Assembly (NCBI GenBank): GCA_023404345.1
Contig: JAEYCB010000042.1
Span: 50,606 to 114,605, forward strand
Length of the DNA stretch: 64,000 nucleotides
Source of the DNA: Bacillota bacterium
Lineage (GTDB): Bacteria; Bacillota; Clostridia; Christensenellales; Aristaeellaceae
Direction: 5' to 3'
This document shows positions 43,227 through 52,485 of the stretch, piece after piece; position 1 is the first letter of the stretch; every line of letters begins with the position of its first letter. The notes under the pieces were generated by a model. The model was not told the origin of the DNA. It was given only the letters and a program-made list of their open reading frames with translations, and searched no databases. The position numbers and the translations under genes are program-made.

Positions 43227-44642
43227 ATGACCGTACCGCATATCCGGGATTATCAGGGCAAACGCATCCATATGATCGGCATTGGCGGGTCCAGTATGAG
43301 CGGGCTGGCGCAGATGCTCAAAGAGAAGGGATACATCGTTTCCGGGTCGGACAATCTGGAAACCTATACGACCCGCCACCTGCGGGATGACCTGCACATT
43401 CCCGTCACCATCGGCCACCGCGCCGAAAACGTGCACGGTGCGGACCTGGTGGTTTACACCGTGGCCATTTTGCCCGACAACCCCGAACGCGTGGAACTGG
43501 AACGCCTGGGCCTGCCGTCCATCGAGCGGGCCACGCTGCTGGGTCAGCTGATGGAGGGGTTTGACACCGCCATCGGCGTGTGCGGCGCACACGGAAAGAC
43601 CACCACCACCTCCATGCTTTCCCAGGTGCTTATGGAGTGCGGCATGGACCCCTCCATCCATATTGGAGGCTCGCTGGACTTTATCGGCGGCAGCACGCAC
43701 ATCGGAAGGAGCGGCATGTTTGTGGCCGAGGCGTGCGAGTTCAACGCCAGCTTCCTCCACCTGCGCCCCACGGTGGCCGTCGTGCTCAACATCGACGCCG
43801 ACCACCTCGATTTCTACCGCGATATCGACCATATTGAAGAGACCTTCGGCAAGTTCCTCGCTCTCCTGCCCCCCGACGGCACCGCCATCGGAAACGGCGA
43901 CGACAAGCGCATCATGCGCCTGTTCTCCGCGCTGTCCGTGCGGCGGCTCACCTTCGGCCTGGGAAAAGAGTGCGACTATACGCCGGGCCGCCTGACCTAT
44001 GACGAATACGGCCACGCCAGCTTCGACCTATGCTTCCGGGGCGAGGTCCTGGGGCAGATCACGCTCCAGGTGCCGGGCGAGTTCCAGGTCTACAATGCTC
44101 TGGCCGCGCTGGCCTGCGCCCACAGTCAGGGCGCGGATATGGCCATGGCCTGCCACGCCATGAACGAGTTCAAGGGCGCACACCGCCGCTTCGAGCTGAC
44201 CGGCGAGGTGGAAGGCGTCAAGCTCTACCACGACTACGGCCACAACCCCACCGAGATGCGCAACGTCCTCTCCGTGGCCCGCCTTCAGCCGCACGGCCGC
44301 CTCTGGGCCGTGATGCAGCCGCACACCTACAGCCGCGTCAAGCGTCTCTTTGACGACTACCTCACCTGCACCCAGGCCGCCGACTTCACGCTGGTCACCG
44401 ACATCTACGCCGCCCGCGAGAAAGACCCCGGCGACATCAAGGCCAGCCAGATCGTCGAGGGCATGCGCGCCCACGGCATCGACGCCGTACACACCCCCAC
44501 CTTCGACGATACCGAAGCCTACCTCCGCGCCCACTGGCAGCCCGGCGACCTGGTGCTCACCATGGGCTGCGGCAACATCAACCAGCTCAACGACCAGATC
44601 TGGGAACACGAACAAGCAAAGGAGACAAACGCCAAATGCTGA
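43227..44642 (+). CDS. murC: UDP-N-acetylmuramate--L-alanine ligase
   Basis: 471 residues. It adds L-alanine to UDP-MurNAc with ATP, the first step of the peptidoglycan stem. The N-terminal domain begins HMIGIGGSSMSGLAQML; the ATP loop is GVCGAHGKTTTTSM; FELTGEVEGVKLYHDYGHNP marks the central/C-terminal border. The usual HHP there reads HNP, a small oddity. The start ATG 43227 follows a weak ribosome site. It overlaps the ABC-F gene by seven bases. Confidence 0.9.
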   Translation: MTVPHIRDYQGKRIHMIGIGGSSMSGLAQMLKEKGYIVSGSDNLETYTTRHLRDDLHIPVTIGHRAENVHGADLVVYTVAILPDNPERVELERLGLPSIERATLLGQLMEGFDTAIGVCGAHGKTTTTSMLSQVLMECGMDPSIHIGGSLDFIGGSTHIGRSGMFVAEACEFNASFLHLRPTVAVVLNIDADHLDFYRDIDHIEETFGKFLALLPPDGTAIGNGDDKRIMRLFSALSVRRLTFGLGKECDYTPGRLTYDEYGHASFDLCFRGEVLGQITLQVPGEFQVYNALAALACAHSQGADMAMACHAMNEFKGAHRRFELTGEVEGVKLYHDYGHNPTEMRNVLSVARLQPHGRLWAVMQPHTYSRVKRLFDDYLTCTQAADFTLVTDIYAAREKDPGDIKASQIVEGMRAHGIDAVHTPTFDDTEAYLRAHWQPGDLVLTMGCGNINQLNDQIWEHEQAKETNAKC

Positions 44643-46237
44643 CTCTCACCGACATCTCCCTCCAGTTTGCCGGCGATCTGCTCTACAAGCACGTAGACCT
44701 CATCTTCCAGCCCGACCACTGCTACGGCATCATCGGCGCCAACGGCGCGGGCAAATCCACGCTGCTTCGCATCATTTCCGGCGAGCTTGCGCCCACCACG
44801 GGCAGCGTGTCCATGCGCAAGGAGGACCGCATGAGCGTGCTGGAGCAGGACCACTTCAAGTATGACGCCTTCCCTGTAATGGATACGGTCATCATGGGCA
44901 ACCGCCGCCTCTACGACATCATGAAGGAAAAGGACGCGCTCTATGCCAAGCCGGATTTCAGCGATGAGGACGGCGAGCGCGCGGCGGAGCTGGAGGGTGA
45001 GTTTGCCGAGATGAACGGCTGGGACGCCGAAACCGAGGCTGCTCAGCTCCTCAACGGCATCGGCATCCCCACCGAGCTGCACTATGCCCAGATGGCCAGC
45101 CTCGACGGCCGCCAGAAGGTGAAGGTGCTGCTGGCGCAGGCGCTGTTCGGCCACCCCAACATCATTCTGTTGGACGAGCCCACCAACGGTCTGGACGTGG
45201 AAAGCACCGAATGGCTGGAGGACTTCCTGGTGGACTGCGACGCCATCGTGATCGTCGTCAGCCATGACCGCCACTTCCTCAACGCCGTGTGCACCAACAT
45301 CGTGGACGTCGATCACGAGACGTGCAAGATGTACGCCGGCAACTACGATTTCTGGTATGAGTCCTCCACGCTCATGCAGCAGCTCATCCGCAACCAGAAC
45401 AAGAAGCGCGAGGAAAAGATCAAGGATCTGCAGGAGTTCATCCGCCGTTTCAGCGCCAACAAGTCCAAGAGCCGTCAGGCCACCAGCCGCAAAAAGGTGC
45501 TCGACTCCATCCAGTTGGAGCAGATGCCCGCCTCCAGCCGAAAGTACCCCTTCGTGGGCTTTGAGCCCGAGCGCGAGGCCGGCAAGGACATCCTCTTTGT
45601 GGACGGCATCAGCAAGACCATCGACGGGGTCAAGGTGCTAGACAACGTGTCCTTCACCGTCAAAAAGGGCGACAAGATCGCCTTTGTGGGTGACAACGAG
45701 GCGGGCGCGACGGCGTTGTTCCGCATTCTGGTGGGCGAGCTCAACCCCGACGAGGGCAACTTCCGCTGGGGCGTGACGATCTCCCAGAGCTATTTTCCCA
45801 AAGACAACACGCGCTTTTTCCAGGACTTTGACAGCACGCTCATCGAATGGCTCAGCCAGTTCTCCCACGACACCACCGAAACCTACCTGCGCGGCTTCCT
45901 GGGCCGCATGCTCTTCAGCGGCGACGATGTCTACAAACCCGCCAAGGTCCTCTCCGGCGGCGAGAAGGTGCGCTGCATGCTCAGCCGCCTGATGATGAGC
46001 AAGGCCAACGCCCTGATTCTGGACCAGCCCACCGACCACCTCGACTTGGAAAGCATCACGGCGCTGTCCAATGGCCTGCAGGCCTATCCGGGCAACCTGT
46101 TCTTCGCCTCGCATGACCACCAGTTCATCGACGAGATCGCCAACCGCATCATTGAATTCCCCCTGGGCAATTCCGGCTGCCTGGATTACGAGGGCAACTT
46201 CGAGGACTTCCTGCAGTGGAAGCGGGGGCGTGCATGA
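44636..46237 (+). CDS. ABC-F family ATPase with degenerate second nucleotide site
   Basis: 533 residues, two ATPase domains and no membrane helices, so a ribosome-associated ABC-F protein (YkpA/YbiT type). Domain 1 has GANGAGKSTLLRI, MASLDGRQKVKVLLAQALF and IILLDEPTNGLDVE. Domain 2 has lost key residues: Walker A reads GDNEAGATAL (about 352), with Ala for Lys, and Walker B ends LILDQPTDHLD (about 461), with Gln for the catalytic Glu; its signature LSGGEKVRC is normal. It should bind ATP weakly or not hydrolyse it at site 2. GGAGA precedes ATG 44636. Confidence 0.9.
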   Translation: MLTLTDISLQFAGDLLYKHVDLIFQPDHCYGIIGANGAGKSTLLRIISGELAPTTGSVSMRKEDRMSVLEQDHFKYDAFPVMDTVIMGNRRLYDIMKEKDALYAKPDFSDEDGERAAELEGEFAEMNGWDAETEAAQLLNGIGIPTELHYAQMASLDGRQKVKVLLAQALFGHPNIILLDEPTNGLDVESTEWLEDFLVDCDAIVIVVSHDRHFLNAVCTNIVDVDHETCKMYAGNYDFWYESSTLMQQLIRNQNKKREEKIKDLQEFIRRFSANKSKSRQATSRKKVLDSIQLEQMPASSRKYPFVGFEPEREAGKDILFVDGISKTIDGVKVLDNVSFTVKKGDKIAFVGDNEAGATALFRILVGELNPDEGNFRWGVTISQSYFPKDNTRFFQDFDSTLIEWLSQFSHDTTETYLRGFLGRMLFSGDDVYKPAKVLSGGEKVRCMLSRLMMSKANALILDQPTDHLDLESITALSNGLQAYPGNLFFASHDHQFIDEIANRIIEFPLGNSGCLDYEGNFEDFLQWKRGRA

Positions 46238-46455
46238 ACGGGCCAAAGCCGGGCGTATACCGGTATTTCAAGGGGAACCTCTATCAGTTGATTTGCACAG
46301 CCATTCACTCCGAAACGCTGGAGCGCATGGCCGTCTACCGCCAGCTCTACGGCGACCGCGCCGTGTGGGTACGTCCGCTGTCCATGTGGGATGAGCCCGT
46401 GGAGCGCGACGGCTATTGCGGCCCGCGCTTCACCTGGGTGCGCGAAAACGAATAA
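46234..46455 (+). CDS. DUF1653 family protein
   Basis: 73 residues: GVYRYFKGNLYQLICTAIHS, then AVYRQLYGDRAVWVRPLSMW, a compact SH3-like domain of unknown function. ATG 46234 overlaps the ABC-F stop (ATGA), so translation is coupled. A terminator follows at 46462. In other Clostridia such genes stand alone or near nucleic-acid genes; function not assigned. Confidence 0.8.
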   Translation: MNGPKPGVYRYFKGNLYQLICTAIHSETLERMAVYRQLYGDRAVWVRPLSMWDEPVERDGYCGPRFTWVRENE

Positions 46456-46461
46456 AGCAGA

Positions 46462-46504
46462 ACTGCCCGGCGCTTCCTAACAAAAGCACCGGGCAGTTTT
46501 TTAT
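46462..46504. terminator. Terminator between DUF1653 and MATE genes
   Basis: ACTGCCCGG and CCGGGCAGT close a stem with inner GCTT/AAGC pairing, followed by TTTTTT on the plus strand; usable for both convergent genes. Confidence 0.8.
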
Positions 46505-47829
46505 TATCCATATTTTTTGCGTTTTCTGGCAAAGCAGACTGCCGCCACCGCCAAGGCCAGCGCTTCGGCTGCGACCACCGCCAGCCATACGCCGTCCAAT
46601 CCCAACAGCTGGGGCAGAAGCAATACCGCTGCCAGCTGGAACACCAGTGCCCGCAGAAAGGAGATCAGCGCCGACACAGCCCCGTTGTTCAGCGCGGTAA
46701 AAAATGCTGAGCCAAAGATGCCCCCGCCTGCGAACAGGAAAGACAGCGAATAGAGCATGAAGCCATGCCGCGTCATCTCCAGCAGTGCTGCGTCATAGCC
46801 AACGAAGATCCGGGCCAGCGGCTGTGCGAGCAGCTCAGCCAGCACCGTCATTGCTACGCTCAATGCCGCGATAATGCCCAGGCTACGGCGATACAGGCCA
46901 CGCAGCTCCACCCGATTATCTGCCCCGAAATGATAGCTGATGACCGGCGCACTGCCGATAGAATAGCCGATAAATACTCCCAGGAAAATAAAGTTGACAT
47001 ACATGATCACCCCGTAGGCCGCAACACCATCCTCACCGGCCAGACGGATGAGCTGAAGATTATAAAGCATATTGACCAGCGATAGAGACAGGTTGGTCAT
47101 CAGCTCCGAGGAACCATTGGTACATACCTTGCCCAGCGCACGCAGGTCACACACCGGGCGCGAAAGCCTCAGCAAGCTTTGATTGGGCACAAAAAAGTAC
47201 AGAAGCGGAATCACTCCGCCCACCAGCTGGCTGATGGCCGTGGCTGCTGCCGCACCTTCCAGTCCCCAACCAAATCCCACGATGAACAGCGCGTCCAGCC
47301 CCATATTGGTTACCCCTGCCGCCACCGTAACCATCAGCCCCAGCCGCGGACGTTCGGCCGTGATAAAGAAACTCTGGAACACATTTTGCAGCATGAATGC
47401 CCCCGTGGCAGGCAGCAGAATACTGCCATAGCGCACGCAATCTTCCAGCATGTCCCCCTGAGCGCCCAGCGCTCTGGCGGCAGGCCGCAGCAGCGGCATG
47501 CCCGCCGCTGCGACCAGCGCACCCATCACCAGGGTGACCACAATCAACATGGAAAACAGCGCGTTGGCTTTATCTTGCTTTCCCTCGCCCAGGGTTTTGG
47601 CTACCAGCGCACTGCCGCCTGTGCCAATCATGAAGCCCAGCGCACCGAAGGCCATCAGAAACGGCATAATCAGGTTGATTGCCGCAAATGGCGTTTTGCC
47701 CACGAAGTTTGATACGAAAAAGCCGTCTACCACACCATAGATAGAGGTAAAGATCATCATCACGATGGACGGTAGCGTAAAACGCAGCAATCTGCGGCAG
47801 GTAAAGTGATCCGAGAGACGAATGTTCAT
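46504..47829 (-). CDS. MATE family efflux transporter
   Basis: 441 residues, twelve membrane helices in two halves, exporting drugs or metabolites by sodium or proton antiport. Seen: DGFFVSNFVGKTPFAAINLI near helix 1 and later LNNGAVSALISFLRALVFQL. GGAGGAAAGGT precedes ATG 47829, inside the end of the marR gene (ATGA overlap). It is induced together with its MarR repressor; the drug is unknown. Confidence 0.93.
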   Translation of the reverse strand: MNIRLSDHFTCRRLLRFTLPSIVMMIFTSIYGVVDGFFVSNFVGKTPFAAINLIMPFLMAFGALGFMIGTGGSALVAKTLGEGKQDKANALFSMLIVVTLVMGALVAAAGMPLLRPAARALGAQGDMLEDCVRYGSILLPATGAFMLQNVFQSFFITAERPRLGLMVTVAAGVTNMGLDALFIVGFGWGLEGAAAATAISQLVGGVIPLLYFFVPNQSLLRLSRPVCDLRALGKVCTNGSSELMTNLSLSLVNMLYNLQLIRLAGEDGVAAYGVIMYVNFIFLGVFIGYSIGSAPVISYHFGADNRVELRGLYRRSLGIIAALSVAMTVLAELLAQPLARIFVGYDAALLEMTRHGFMLYSLSFLFAGGGIFGSAFFTALNNGAVSALISFLRALVFQLAAVLLLPQLLGLDGVWLAVVAAEALALAVAAVCFARKRKKYG

Positions 47830-48284
47830 ACCTTTCCTCCGTGCTGTATGTTGGGCAGCGCTTCCACCTGGGCGCGCAGATCCTCGAGGTATTGGCGGCT
47901 CAGGCGCAGATACACGCTACGGTCTGCCTCCGTCCATCCATTCCAGATAGCCTCCTCGGCAGCGGCCATTGGGGCAACGCGCTCATGGCACAGCGCCTCC
48001 CCTGCCTCCGTTAACCGCACCGGGCGGCTGCGGCCCACACCCGTTTCCAGATATAATAGCCCCTGCCGCTCCAGCGCACGCAGGGCGGAGCCCACCGTCT
48101 GGCGGGTCATGCCACATAGACGCGCGATCTCCGAAGGATACAACGCACCCTCCGCCATATGAACGGAATAGAGAATCTGCATGGCGCTGTCCGTCAGCCC
48201 CATTTTGAGCGACGCATCATGATACACTGCATCGATCTCGCCAAAGATGTGCATCAGTTGCTTCCATCGCATATCGCGCGGCAT
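47826..48284 (-). CDS. MarR family repressor
   Basis: 152 residues, winged helix: YPSEIARLCGMTRQTVGSAL as recognition region and YLETGVGRSRPVRLTEAG as wing. It controls the operon it shares with the MATE exporter; two palindromes in the promoter are its likely sites. GAAAGGAGAGG precedes ATG 48284. Confidence 0.93.
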   Translation of the reverse strand: MPRDMRWKQLMHIFGEIDAVYHDASLKMGLTDSAMQILYSVHMAEGALYPSEIARLCGMTRQTVGSALRALERQGLLYLETGVGRSRPVRLTEAGEALCHERVAPMAAAEEAIWNGWTEADRSVYLRLSRQYLEDLRAQVEALPNIQHGGKV

Positions 48285-48303
48285 AAGCGTCCTCTCCTTT
48301 CAT

Positions 48304-48355
48304 GTACGAAATCGTACTTGAATCGCAGTATAGTACGATTTCGTACATATGTCAA
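48304..48355 (-). promoter_or_regulatory. marR-MATE promoter with two operator palindromes
   Basis: Minus strand TTGACA (48350-48355), exactly 17 bases, TATACT (48327-48332). The spacer carries GTACGATTTCGTAC (48333-48346); a second copy GTACGAAATCGTAC lies just downstream at 48304-48317, in inverted orientation. Confidence 0.85.
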
Positions 48356-48438
48356 GGGCCTCAGCTTTTTCTTTGCTGCTTCCAATCCCATAAAGCAAAC
48401 CGGACCGGTGCCCGTATTCAGTGCGCCGGTCCAGCATG

Positions 48439-48759
48439 TCATTGCTGTTTTGGTTCTTTCTGCTCCTTGCCGCAGCAAGTCTTTCTTTTGGGACGGCATT
48501 TTTCCATGCGGCTTAAATAACCGGTTTCCTCGCTTTCCAGTTGTCCTGCAGGTGGCTGCCGGCGGTCAGAAAGCCCCAGCAGATAGTCTGTGGTGGTTTC
48601 ATATCCTATGGCCAATGCAATCAATACCTGGGTGGGCACATCCACCTTTCCATTTTCATAATCGCTATAGGTTTGCTGTGAGCAGCGCAGGTATTCCGCC
48701 AGCTGGCGCTGCTTTAAGTCATGATCCTCGCGCAGGTCCCGGATTCTTCGGTATACCAT
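48439..48759 (-). CDS. XRE family HTH regulator
   Basis: 106 residues. The helix-turn-helix LKQRQLAEYLRCSQQTYSDY ENGK pattern fills residues 15-40; a basic tail with CRPKRKTCC could bind metal or be disordered. ATG 48759 is seven bases after AGGAGG. It is divergent from the secreted hydrolase genes, and two ACCGA-type palindromes lie between. It probably represses them and itself. Confidence 0.88.
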   Translation of the reverse strand: MVYRRIRDLREDHDLKQRQLAEYLRCSQQTYSDYENGKVDVPTQVLIALAIGYETTTDYLLGLSDRRQPPAGQLESEETGYLSRMEKCRPKRKTCCGKEQKEPKQQ

Positions 48760-48798
48760 GTCCACGCCTCCTCATTGCACCTGATACTTTTATTATCA

Positions 48799-48845
48799 TT
48801 ACCGGAATATTCGGTATTGACTTTTACCGATTTTTTCGGTAAACT
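48799..48845 (+). promoter_or_regulatory. Hydrolase-cluster promoter with two ACCG palindromes
   Basis: TTGACT (48817-48822), exactly 17 bases, TAAACT (48840-48845). ACCGATTTTTTCGGT sits inside the spacer and ACCGGAATATTCGGT just upstream, where it could also cover the divergent XRE promoter. Confidence 0.7.
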
Positions 48846-48928
48846 GTTCTTGGAAAGGGTATCGTGCACGTCTACCTTGGTTCGTTCAACTTAATACAAT
48901 TCCGAAGCTGCCAAAGAGGAGGAAAATT

Positions 48929-49984
48929 ATGAAAAAGCTATGTGCTGTTTTTTTGGCGCTTACCCTGCTGCTTGGTCTGGCTGCTGCACATGCCGAAGGC
49001 GAGGAGCCCTATATCTTTGCCTTTGACGAGCCTTCCGTGGTAACAATAGGCGACTATCAGGTCAACAAAATCTGGGTTGACATGATCCCCGTGTATTACA
49101 TCACCCCCGAAGGCTATCAGGATGGGGACGATATGAAGATCTGCATCTTCCTCTCCGGCCTGTCGGGCAACAAGGAATCCCTGGTAAGCACCTATGCCAA
49201 GTATATTCTGGAAAACGGTTACACCGCGGTATTCTTCGATCACTATCTCCATGGCGAGCGCGCCAACATCTACGATCCCGTCACCTCGCTGACCGCCAGC
49301 GATGAGGACGTGGCCGCCCTGAAGACCCAGATTCTCACCACCTGCTTTAAGAACATGTACCGCTATGGCTGGGAGATTCTGGGCAACACCTCGCTTGATA
49401 CGCTGCGTGTGCTGGACTACTTCTACGATCATTTCCCGGTGGTGGAATCCGTTATGGGCGGCCATTCCATGGGCGGCGACACCTCGCTGGTAGTGGCCGG
49501 CCTGGACGACCGTATCAACCGCATCCTGTGCGTGGTCACCTCGCCTGACTGGCTGCGCCCCGGCATGCATCACCTGGATGGCTACGGCGACACGACGGTT
49601 CCCAGCGATCCCGGCGAACCCGATGGCAAGTCCACCTGGTATTTTGACAGCTTCTCGCCCAGCGTAAACCTGACCCGCTATGACGACGGTGATCTGGATG
49701 CGATGTTCGTCTGCGGCGAACTGGACTCTCATATCAACCCCAACTGGGTCTACACCTTCCGTGAGAATGTATACCGCATGAATCCTGAAGCCGGCCAGAA
49801 GCTTGGCATCTGGACCAACATGGGCGCGGGCCATGCCTCTCCCTCCGACGAGGACCTCAGCAAGCTCTTTACCTGGCTGCTCAGCGGCGAGGAAATGGAA
49901 GGCGCCAAATTCCTCACTGGCGATGACCAGGCCTGGAATCGCGACTACTACTACACCATGGATACGCTGCCCGAGGGCTACTGA
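48929..49984 (+). CDS. Secreted alpha/beta hydrolase 1
   Basis: 351 residues. A signal peptide (1-22, ending AAAHA) without a usable lipobox, then an alpha/beta hydrolase: nucleophile elbow MGGHSMGGDT with Ser180, an Asp candidate in FVCGELDSHIN and His near 301 in GAGHASPS. Probably an esterase or lipase acting outside the cell. Start ATG 48929 after AGAGGAGG. First of three secreted hydrolase genes on this strand, downstream of the XRE-controlled promoter. Confidence 0.85.
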   Translation: MKKLCAVFLALTLLLGLAAAHAEGEEPYIFAFDEPSVVTIGDYQVNKIWVDMIPVYYITPEGYQDGDDMKICIFLSGLSGNKESLVSTYAKYILENGYTAVFFDHYLHGERANIYDPVTSLTASDEDVAALKTQILTTCFKNMYRYGWEILGNTSLDTLRVLDYFYDHFPVVESVMGGHSMGGDTSLVVAGLDDRINRILCVVTSPDWLRPGMHHLDGYGDTTVPSDPGEPDGKSTWYFDSFSPSVNLTRYDDGDLDAMFVCGELDSHINPNWVYTFRENVYRMNPEAGQKLGIWTNMGAGHASPSDEDLSKLFTWLLSGEEMEGAKFLTGDDQAWNRDYYYTMDTLPEGY

Positions 49985-50083
49985 TTCTAATCTACTTGCT
50001 TGCGGCGGACGCCTCCGCGCCCGCCGCATCTTCCCCCGTTTTCTTTTTTTGGAAAAAAAGATACGAAAGGAGCCTTGGCGGTT

Positions 50084-51487
50084 ATGAAGAAATGGATTTC
50101 CCTTCTGCTCAGCGCGCTTCTTTTGCTCGGCTCAGCGAATGTTGCGCTGGCCCAGGAGAATGATTGGATTACGGTGGATTATCAAACCCATTTCATCAAA
50201 TGGGACGGCGTAACCACCGAGGAGGACTTTACCGAAGAAACCTTCGATGCCTTAACCAAGACCACCGTTTACCAAAGCGACTCTTCACCCACAGGCTATA
50301 AAGTCACCTTCCGCTTCTACGGTCCAGAATATGAAACCGTAGAAGTAGCAGGCGAGTGGTATTATTCTGAGCCTTACTACTCCTCCCAGAACAGCGCCGC
50401 CAAAATTCATCCCAACGACTGGTACAACGGTTGCCTGATTCATACCGATGATGTCAACCCCGTGCGTCCCTTTGACCAGATGACGCTGAACGAGGAAACT
50501 GGCTACTGGGCCTATACCATGCCTCTGGCCAGCGGCACCTACTGCTACCAGTTCCGGCTCAATGGCGAAACCACCATTTCTGACCCGCAAAACCTGCCTA
50601 CTGAATATCGTGGGAAGGAAGCTTACAGCCAGGTACTGGTGCCCTACGACGCGGAAAAGCAGAGCCTCAGCCCCGACTACTCCCTCTATCAGGACAATTG
50701 CGCCAACCACGGCACCATTCAGTTTGCCGAGGTACCTTCCCCAACGCTGGGCTACGATGCGCCCATCGCCATCTATCTGCCCTATGGTTATGACCCAGAC
50801 CGTGCCGAGCCTTACAAGTACGTGATTCTTGGGCATGGCATTGCTGGCTTTGAAAGCAACTGGCCCTCGCAGGGCATGCTCGGTAACATCACCGACAACC
50901 TGATTGACCAGGGGCTGGTAGAGCCGATGATCGTCATTGCCACAAACAACCGCGACAGTGACGGCATCTACTTCTATAGCACCGTAAACGCTGATGGAAG
51001 TCGCATCACATCCATCGACGGCGAACCGGAAAGCAATGCAGCCTCCTCTGCCAATCCCAGCTACACCAAGCAGATTTCGCAGGCGCAGCCCTATTTCATG
51101 GATGAGTTGATTCCCTGGCTGGAGAGCCATCTCAACGTTTCCACCAATCCCAAGGACCGTGCCTTTGCGGGCCTGTCCGCAGGTGCGATGTGTACCTTTA
51201 ACATGTACATCTCTAACCCCGAAGACTTTGGCTATTTCTATTGCATGAGCGGCGCCAACGACAATCCTGCGCAGTACGATCTGACTCGTCCGGAGCTGAA
51301 AACCCCGTCTCTCACCTTTGGCGTAGGAATTTACGACCGGCTGTTCTTCTCGCAGGCAAACCCCACGCAGAATGCGCTGGCGGCCGAGGACGTTTCCTTC
51401 ACCAATTACTACGCATTCGGCGCTCATCGTTGGCATGTATGGCGTGAACTGTACATCGACATGTGCACCCGCGTGCTTTGGAAGTAA
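50084..51487 (+). CDS. Secreted esterase, enterochelin-esterase/CE1-like
   Basis: 467 residues. A signal peptide (1-23, ending VALA), an N-terminal Ig/CBM48-like domain (KVTFRFYGPEYETVEVAGEW, ATYCYQF-type strands) and a C-terminal esterase domain with GLSAGAMCTF, Ser365 being the nucleophile, and a late HRWHVW giving His. This architecture occurs in feruloyl and xylan esterases and in Fes-type siderophore esterases. ATG 50084 follows AAAGGAG. It lies 99 bases after hydrolase 1. Confidence 0.87.
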   Translation: MKKWISLLLSALLLLGSANVALAQENDWITVDYQTHFIKWDGVTTEEDFTEETFDALTKTTVYQSDSSPTGYKVTFRFYGPEYETVEVAGEWYYSEPYYSSQNSAAKIHPNDWYNGCLIHTDDVNPVRPFDQMTLNEETGYWAYTMPLASGTYCYQFRLNGETTISDPQNLPTEYRGKEAYSQVLVPYDAEKQSLSPDYSLYQDNCANHGTIQFAEVPSPTLGYDAPIAIYLPYGYDPDRAEPYKYVILGHGIAGFESNWPSQGMLGNITDNLIDQGLVEPMIVIATNNRDSDGIYFYSTVNADGSRITSIDGEPESNAASSANPSYTKQISQAQPYFMDELIPWLESHLNVSTNPKDRAFAGLSAGAMCTFNMYISNPEDFGYFYCMSGANDNPAQYDLTRPELKTPSLTFGVGIYDRLFFSQANPTQNALAAEDVSFTNYYAFGAHRWHVWRELYIDMCTRVLWK

Positions 51488-51508
51488 CATTCTTTGCCGT
51501 AACACAGC

Positions 51509-51539
51509 CCTTGCAAGCCGTCTGACACGGCTTGCAAGG
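51509..51539 (+). other. Intergenic hairpin between hydrolase genes
   Basis: CCTTGCAAGCCGT and ACGGCTTGCAAGG form a perfect 13-bp stem with a five-base loop and no T run; a processing or stability element, or a weak terminator. Confidence 0.6.
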
Positions 51540-51594
51540 TGCTCCGGCGGCATCCTGAAAACAAAGAGGGAGTTTGTAAAGGAGCAAAACTCTT

Positions 51595-52485
51595 ATGAAA
51601 AAACTGTTTGTATGCCTCATGCTTCTATCGGTCATGCTCGTGCCGACGGCGCTTGGCGAATCAACAGAGGTTGTCGAGCCTGCCCCGCTTGAGGAGTACA
51701 CGATTACGCACAGCCAGTCCCCCACCGGAGTAGAAGTCTCTGCGGACCCGCTTGAAGCAGTGTTCAGCATCAACGCCGATACGCTCAAGACCTATGCCTG
51801 GGTCAATGACGGGCAACTTGCCGGTGACATCCTCGCCGTTGCGGTGGATATTCAGGGCCTTAACAACGGCCATGCTTACAAAACTGAACCAGAAACGTAT
51901 GATACCTATCTGGGTGAACGTGGTGTGCTGGTTGTTCGGCCTTACAGTGGGCCCTGGAACTGGATGAGCTTTGACACGATCTATGAGATTGATGCAATTC
52001 TCGACGCAGTTTACACACGATATGATCTTGTCAAGGATGAAATCCCACTGGTGCTCTTTGGGCGCAGCATGGGCGGAATTGGTGTTTTCAACTATGCCAA
52101 ATACGGCAAGTACACCCCCGCTGCCGTTGCAGCCAACTGCCCTGTGACAGATCTCGCCTATCATGCTACGGAACGTCCGGACTGTGCAGCCACTATGTAC
52201 CGCGCTTATTCCTACTATGATTGCTCTGTCGCCCAAGCCATTGCTATCCACAACCCGATGAACTGGGTCAGCACGTTTCCTGATGTGCCCTATTTCATCG
52301 TGGCCGGTGACGCCGATGTCTCCGTGAACAAGGAGCATCATTCAGACGTTTTCGTGCCGATGATGCGCGAAGCGGGCTATGATGTTACCTATGTGGAAGT
52401 ACCCGGCATGACGCACTGCGACCTGGCAGGAAACATGGATGCCTGGCAGCTGTATGCTGACTTTATTACAGGATTTGCAAAGTAA
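51595..52485 (+). CDS. Secreted alpha/beta hydrolase 2
   Basis: 296 residues. A signal peptide (1-21, ending ALG), then an alpha/beta hydrolase with LFGRSMGGIGVF (Ser158), Asp in VAGDADVSVN and His in PGMTHCDLAG, so the full triad is visible. Distantly related to hydrolase 1. Start ATG 51595 after AAAGGAG. Probably an exported carboxyl esterase; the true substrate is unknown. Confidence 0.85.
   Translation: MKKLFVCLMLLSVMLVPTALGESTEVVEPAPLEEYTITHSQSPTGVEVSADPLEAVFSINADTLKTYAWVNDGQLAGDILAVAVDIQGLNNGHAYKTEPETYDTYLGERGVLVVRPYSGPWNWMSFDTIYEIDAILDAVYTRYDLVKDEIPLVLFGRSMGGIGVFNYAKYGKYTPAAVAANCPVTDLAYHATERPDCAATMYRAYSYYDCSVAQAIAIHNPMNWVSTFPDVPYFIVAGDADVSVNKEHHSDVFVPMMREAGYDVTYVEVPGMTHCDLAGNMDAWQLYADFITGFAK

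Noticed and set aside
42975..44015. A 346-codon minus-strand frame opposite the start of murC
   Set aside because: Its body is the mirror of murC and the rest is promoter and HNH-remnant DNA; no coherent domain.
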